NCBI GenBank assembly: GCA_002786065.1
Contig: NHNY01000034.1
Location: 124,001 to 188,000, forward strand
DNA length: 64,000 nt
Direction of reading: 5' to 3'
DNA from: Microcyclospora pomicola
Taxonomy: Eukaryota > Ascomycota > Dothideomycetes > Capnodiales
Positions 61,816-64,000 of the stretch are shown piece after piece (position 1 is the stretch's first letter; each line of letters opens with the position of its first letter). A model generated the notes under the pieces. That model did not search any database and was not told where the DNA came from. It saw nothing but the letters and a program-made list of their open reading frames with translations. The translations under genes and the position numbers were made by a program.

Positions 61816-62859
61816 TCAGACCAGGATTTTCGATCGCTTGCCTGCTTCGAGTGGACGCACATCCTCGACTTCGGCCATGACATCGTCGTTGTCCTCCACG
61901 TCTCTGCTTCGCTTCAACCCCTTCATCTTTCGAGATTGTAGCTGGCTGAGATCTTGCTTGCCGGTATGAATGCGGCCGATCTTGTCACCAATGATATCCG
62001 TCTCAATATTCTTCTTTGTCTTGGCCTGTGGACATGATATTAGTAATGATTTCGTTTCGCAGCACGATGTAAGGACAACACATACCTCTTGGCTCTTAGG
62101 TTTCTTCATAGCCTCTTTCAACATTTCGGGATCGGCCTCTTTGACTCGACCCACTCTAAAATCGATTCGAGGTCCCATTTCCTCCACTTCAACCCTGGGA
62201 AGAGTAGAACCATTCTGTTTCTTCGTCTTCATCAGGTAACATCGAAGGTGGATCATCGGCTTCACTGTGTCACTTTCCTCCTCGTCTACCGAAAAGTGGA
62301 TCATGTATGTTAGACCTTCAACATCCACATTTGAAACATCCGGACCTTTGAACATATCAAGAAAGATGCTCTTGGCGAGTGTGTATGCATTCGCTGTGGG
62401 ACTCTCAAAGGCACTGCCAGAGAAGCTCAAGAGTGGTTTGAGACCCACAGCAGCCTTTGCGTTCTTGAACTGTCCTAGTGTCCGCATAGAGTCCGGCTCC
62501 ACCATCAACTCCAGCATGTCCAGGACGTGGAAGTCGAACATGCGGGCTAGCGTCAAGCAATGTGGTCGCTTTTTCGAATGTGATCCGTACACCATGAGAG
62601 AAGCGTCATTCTTTTCAGCGAAGAATTCCAAGGAGCTCGGGTCCTCGAACGGGTGTATGTCATTCTTCTTGGTGAACTTGACTGCTAGAGGACGTTTCAA
62701 GGCGTGGAGATCGGTGAGCACCAGATGGAGAACCTCAGAACAGCTAGTGTAGCGAAGGAAGAGGGTGGTGCGAGGGTTTTCGACCTGCTGGGGCGCTTTG
62801 TTGTCGAGGAAGCGCTTTGTTCGCGCATTCTTCGGTTTGATCTGGCGAAGGGGCAGCAT
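61816..62859 (-). CDS. RPF2: Ribosome biogenesis protein Rpf2 (Brix domain)
   Basis: Two exons, 62859-62086 and 62025-61816, give 327 residues. Rpf2 with Rrs1 recruits the 5S RNP to the pre-60S particle in the nucleolus. The Brix domain covers about residues 28-235: RTTLFLRYTSCSEVLHLVLT, LAVKFTKKNDIHPFED, SLMVYGSHSKKRPHCLTLAR and GLTYMIHFSVDEEESDT. A basic C-terminus follows (KTKKNIETDIIGDKIGRIH, SRKMKGLKRSRD), typical of Rpf2. The 60-nt intron (GAG|GTATGT, branch TACTAAT, CACAG) is stop-free and a multiple of three; retention would insert 20 residues with three cysteines into the basic tail, so the spliced form is preferred. The start is ATG 62859. Confidence 0.92.
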   Translation of the reverse strand: MLPLRQIKPKNARTKRFLDNKAPQQVENPRTTLFLRYTSCSEVLHLVLTDLHALKRPLAVKFTKKNDIHPFEDPSSLEFFAEKNDASLMVYGSHSKKRPHCLTLARMFDFHVLDMLELMVEPDSMRTLGQFKNAKAAVGLKPLLSFSGSAFESPTANAYTLAKSIFLDMFKGPDVSNVDVEGLTYMIHFSVDEEESDTVKPMIHLRCYLMKTKKQNGSTLPRVEVEEMGPRIDFRVGRVKEADPEMLKEAMKKPKSQEVCVVLTSCCETKSLLISCPQAKTKKNIETDIIGDKIGRIHTGKQDLSQLQSRKMKGLKRSRDVEDNDDVMAEVEDVRPLEAGKRSKILV

Positions 62860-63129
62860 TTTCAAAAGTGTAGAGGCAGAGTTAAATTATCTCTGTACTT
62901 TGTGAGGCCGAACTTTTGTGATAGTCCGAAAACGATATGATTTAGACTTTTCCCGCGCAGGCTCGGATCTGCTAGCCGATATCGTTATCAGATCGTCAAA
63001 AATGCTGCTGATGATGACATCTTCACCACTGGTTGCGACTGCTCTGGAAGGCTTCCCTTATCATCGCATACACTGCTGGTCAACCTCGACACGTTCGCCA
63101 TATCGATATAATCCGGCAGAGTACCCATC
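62860..63129. promoter_or_regulatory. Divergent promoter region RPF2 / GRX4
   Basis: 270 bp between divergent ATGs. Both promoters must lie here. No specific element was recognised. Confidence 0.5.
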
Positions 63130-64000
63130 ATGGCGACCAGCACCGTACATCCTATCGCGTCCGAGACCGATTTCGACAATGCCATTTCGAGCTTGCCTCC
63201 CACGAGCCTGGCCGTCATTTACTTCCATGCGCCATGGGCGGAACCCTGCAAACAGATGTCCACCATCCTCTCCGCTCTCGCCAGCACATATGAAGACGCA
63301 CAACCACCTCGAGTCGCTTTCCTCAGCCTTGACGCTGAAGAAGTCAGCGAGATCAGCGAGAAGTACGATGTGACACAGGTTCCTCTGGTAGTTTTGCAGA
63401 AGGGAGGAAACGTTGTGGAGAGTGTGACTGGTACAGACGCCAGCAAATTACGGAACGCAGTAGAAAAGCATGCCGGGAAGCCAGATGTAGGAGACCCAGG
63501 AAAGATTGGTCTGCCTCCGATGCAGAAAGTTACGCGGCCTCCGCCTTCAGAGAACACAGAAGATCTCAACACCAATGGCGCAACGCACGACTCATCGAAA
63601 GGAGACCTTTCCAAGTACGCGCCGTCTGGCAACGAGGAACCTAATCCGGCGACGCAAGAAGAACTTAATGCCAGACTATCTGAGCTCGTCAAGGCGGCGC
63701 CCGTTATGCTCTTTATGAAGGGCACGCCAAGCGCACCGCAATGTGGTTTCAGCAGACAGACCGTCAGCCTGCTGCGTGAGCGTGGTGTACGGTATGGTTT
63801 CTTCAACATCTTGGCTGACGACGAGGTGCGGCAAGGGTTGAAAGAATTCAGCGAGTGGCCGACATTCCCTCAAGTGTATGTTGAAGGAGAATTGGTGGGA
63901 GGACTGGATATTGTAAGTTCATCCAATTATTTGGAGTCTTTGGATGGAAGCTGACATGGATGCCGTCTAGCTCAAGGAGGAGTTCGAGAACGATCCAGAG
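63130..64000 (+). CDS. GRX4: Monothiol glutaredoxin Grx3/Grx4 type (cut by window end)
   Basis: Exon 1 is 63130-63912; a 58-nt intron (GTAAGT...CTAG) leads to exon 2 from 63971, which continues past the window (LKEEFENDPE is the last visible part). Cytosolic/nuclear monothiol glutaredoxins of this type bind a [2Fe-2S] cluster with glutathione and pass iron status to regulators. An N-terminal thioredoxin-like domain (about 1-110) has the single-cysteine site FHAPWAEPCKQM. After a linker, the glutaredoxin domain (about 180 onward) has KGTPSAPQCGFSRQ with the CGFS site, then WPTFPQVYVEGELVGGLDI. The visible part is 271 residues; only the last few residues of the domain should be missing. Confidence 0.93.

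Noticed and set aside
1-64000. tRNA, rRNA, CRISPR, transposase or LTR-type element
   Set aside because: I scanned by eye for T-loop-like sequences, long direct or inverted repeats, and integrase or reverse-transcriptase motifs and saw none; a covariance-model and repeat search would settle it.

Overview
This is a window of nuclear chromosome from a filamentous ascomycete (Pezizomycotina). The evidence is short introns (about 49-163 nt, mostly GTRNGT donors, CTRAC/TACTAAC branch points and CAG/TAG acceptors), compact genes on both strands, and fungal-only families: a GT15 Ktr mannosyltransferase, a Zn2Cys6 regulator, a Kre9/Knh1-type wall protein, the fungal complex I 17.8 kDa subunit and a UncA-type kinesin-3. 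A Dothideomycete is my best guess, but that rests only on a general impression of the protein sequences. I saw no tRNA, rRNA, CRISPR array, transposase or viral-type element.

Layout. 0.6-6.3 kb: PI-specific phospholipase C (-), a small cupin (+), an atypical SDR (-) and cytidine deaminase (+). 8.3-15.3 kb: secreted Kre9-like serine/threonine-rich protein (+), a six-exon bZIP factor (-) and an LPLAT-family acyltransferase (+). 15.4-25 kb: a large single-pass membrane glycoprotein (-), mitochondrial thiamine pyrophosphate carrier (-), gamma-butyrobetaine dioxygenase-like enzyme (+) and Trm5 tRNA methyltransferase (-). 25-36 kb: intronless kinesin-3 (+), Pso2/Snm1 cross-link repair nuclease (-), Pol III subunit Rpc25 (+), a coiled-coil membrane protein (+) and a tiny three-exon COA3 gene (-). 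36.7-44.9 kb: a cysteine-rich, PAN-like transmembrane protein, a 2.4 kb gene-poor stretch and a six-exon Zn2Cys6 factor. 44.9-52.6 kb: Ktr mannosyltransferase, O-methyltransferase, an unknown protein and cystathionine gamma-lyase. 52.8-64 kb: Prp4 splicing factor, Ptc7-like phosphatase, a tannase/feruloyl esterase gene broken by one in-frame stop, complex I 17.8 kDa subunit, a small basic nuclear-type protein, Rpf2 and Grx4 (cut by the window edge).

Most genes are housekeeping and do not form one pathway or a secondary-metabolite cluster. Several are mitochondrial (TPC1, COA3, NUO17.8, probably the dioxygenase and Ptc7) but they are scattered. Five short divergent intergenic regions (TPC1/dioxygenase, TRM5/kinesin, PSO2/RPC25, PRP4/PTC7, RPF2/GRX4) probably act as shared promoters. 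I reconstructed spliced models by hand from reading-frame continuity, splice signals and family motifs; exon coordinates are given in each entry. I found no convincing undescribed multi-gene system. The most useful leads are the nonsense-broken esterase, the SDR that lacks its catalytic signature, several stop-free introns of length divisible by three, the poorly characterised membrane proteins, and the decayed-looking membrane-type reading frames near 39-40 kb.
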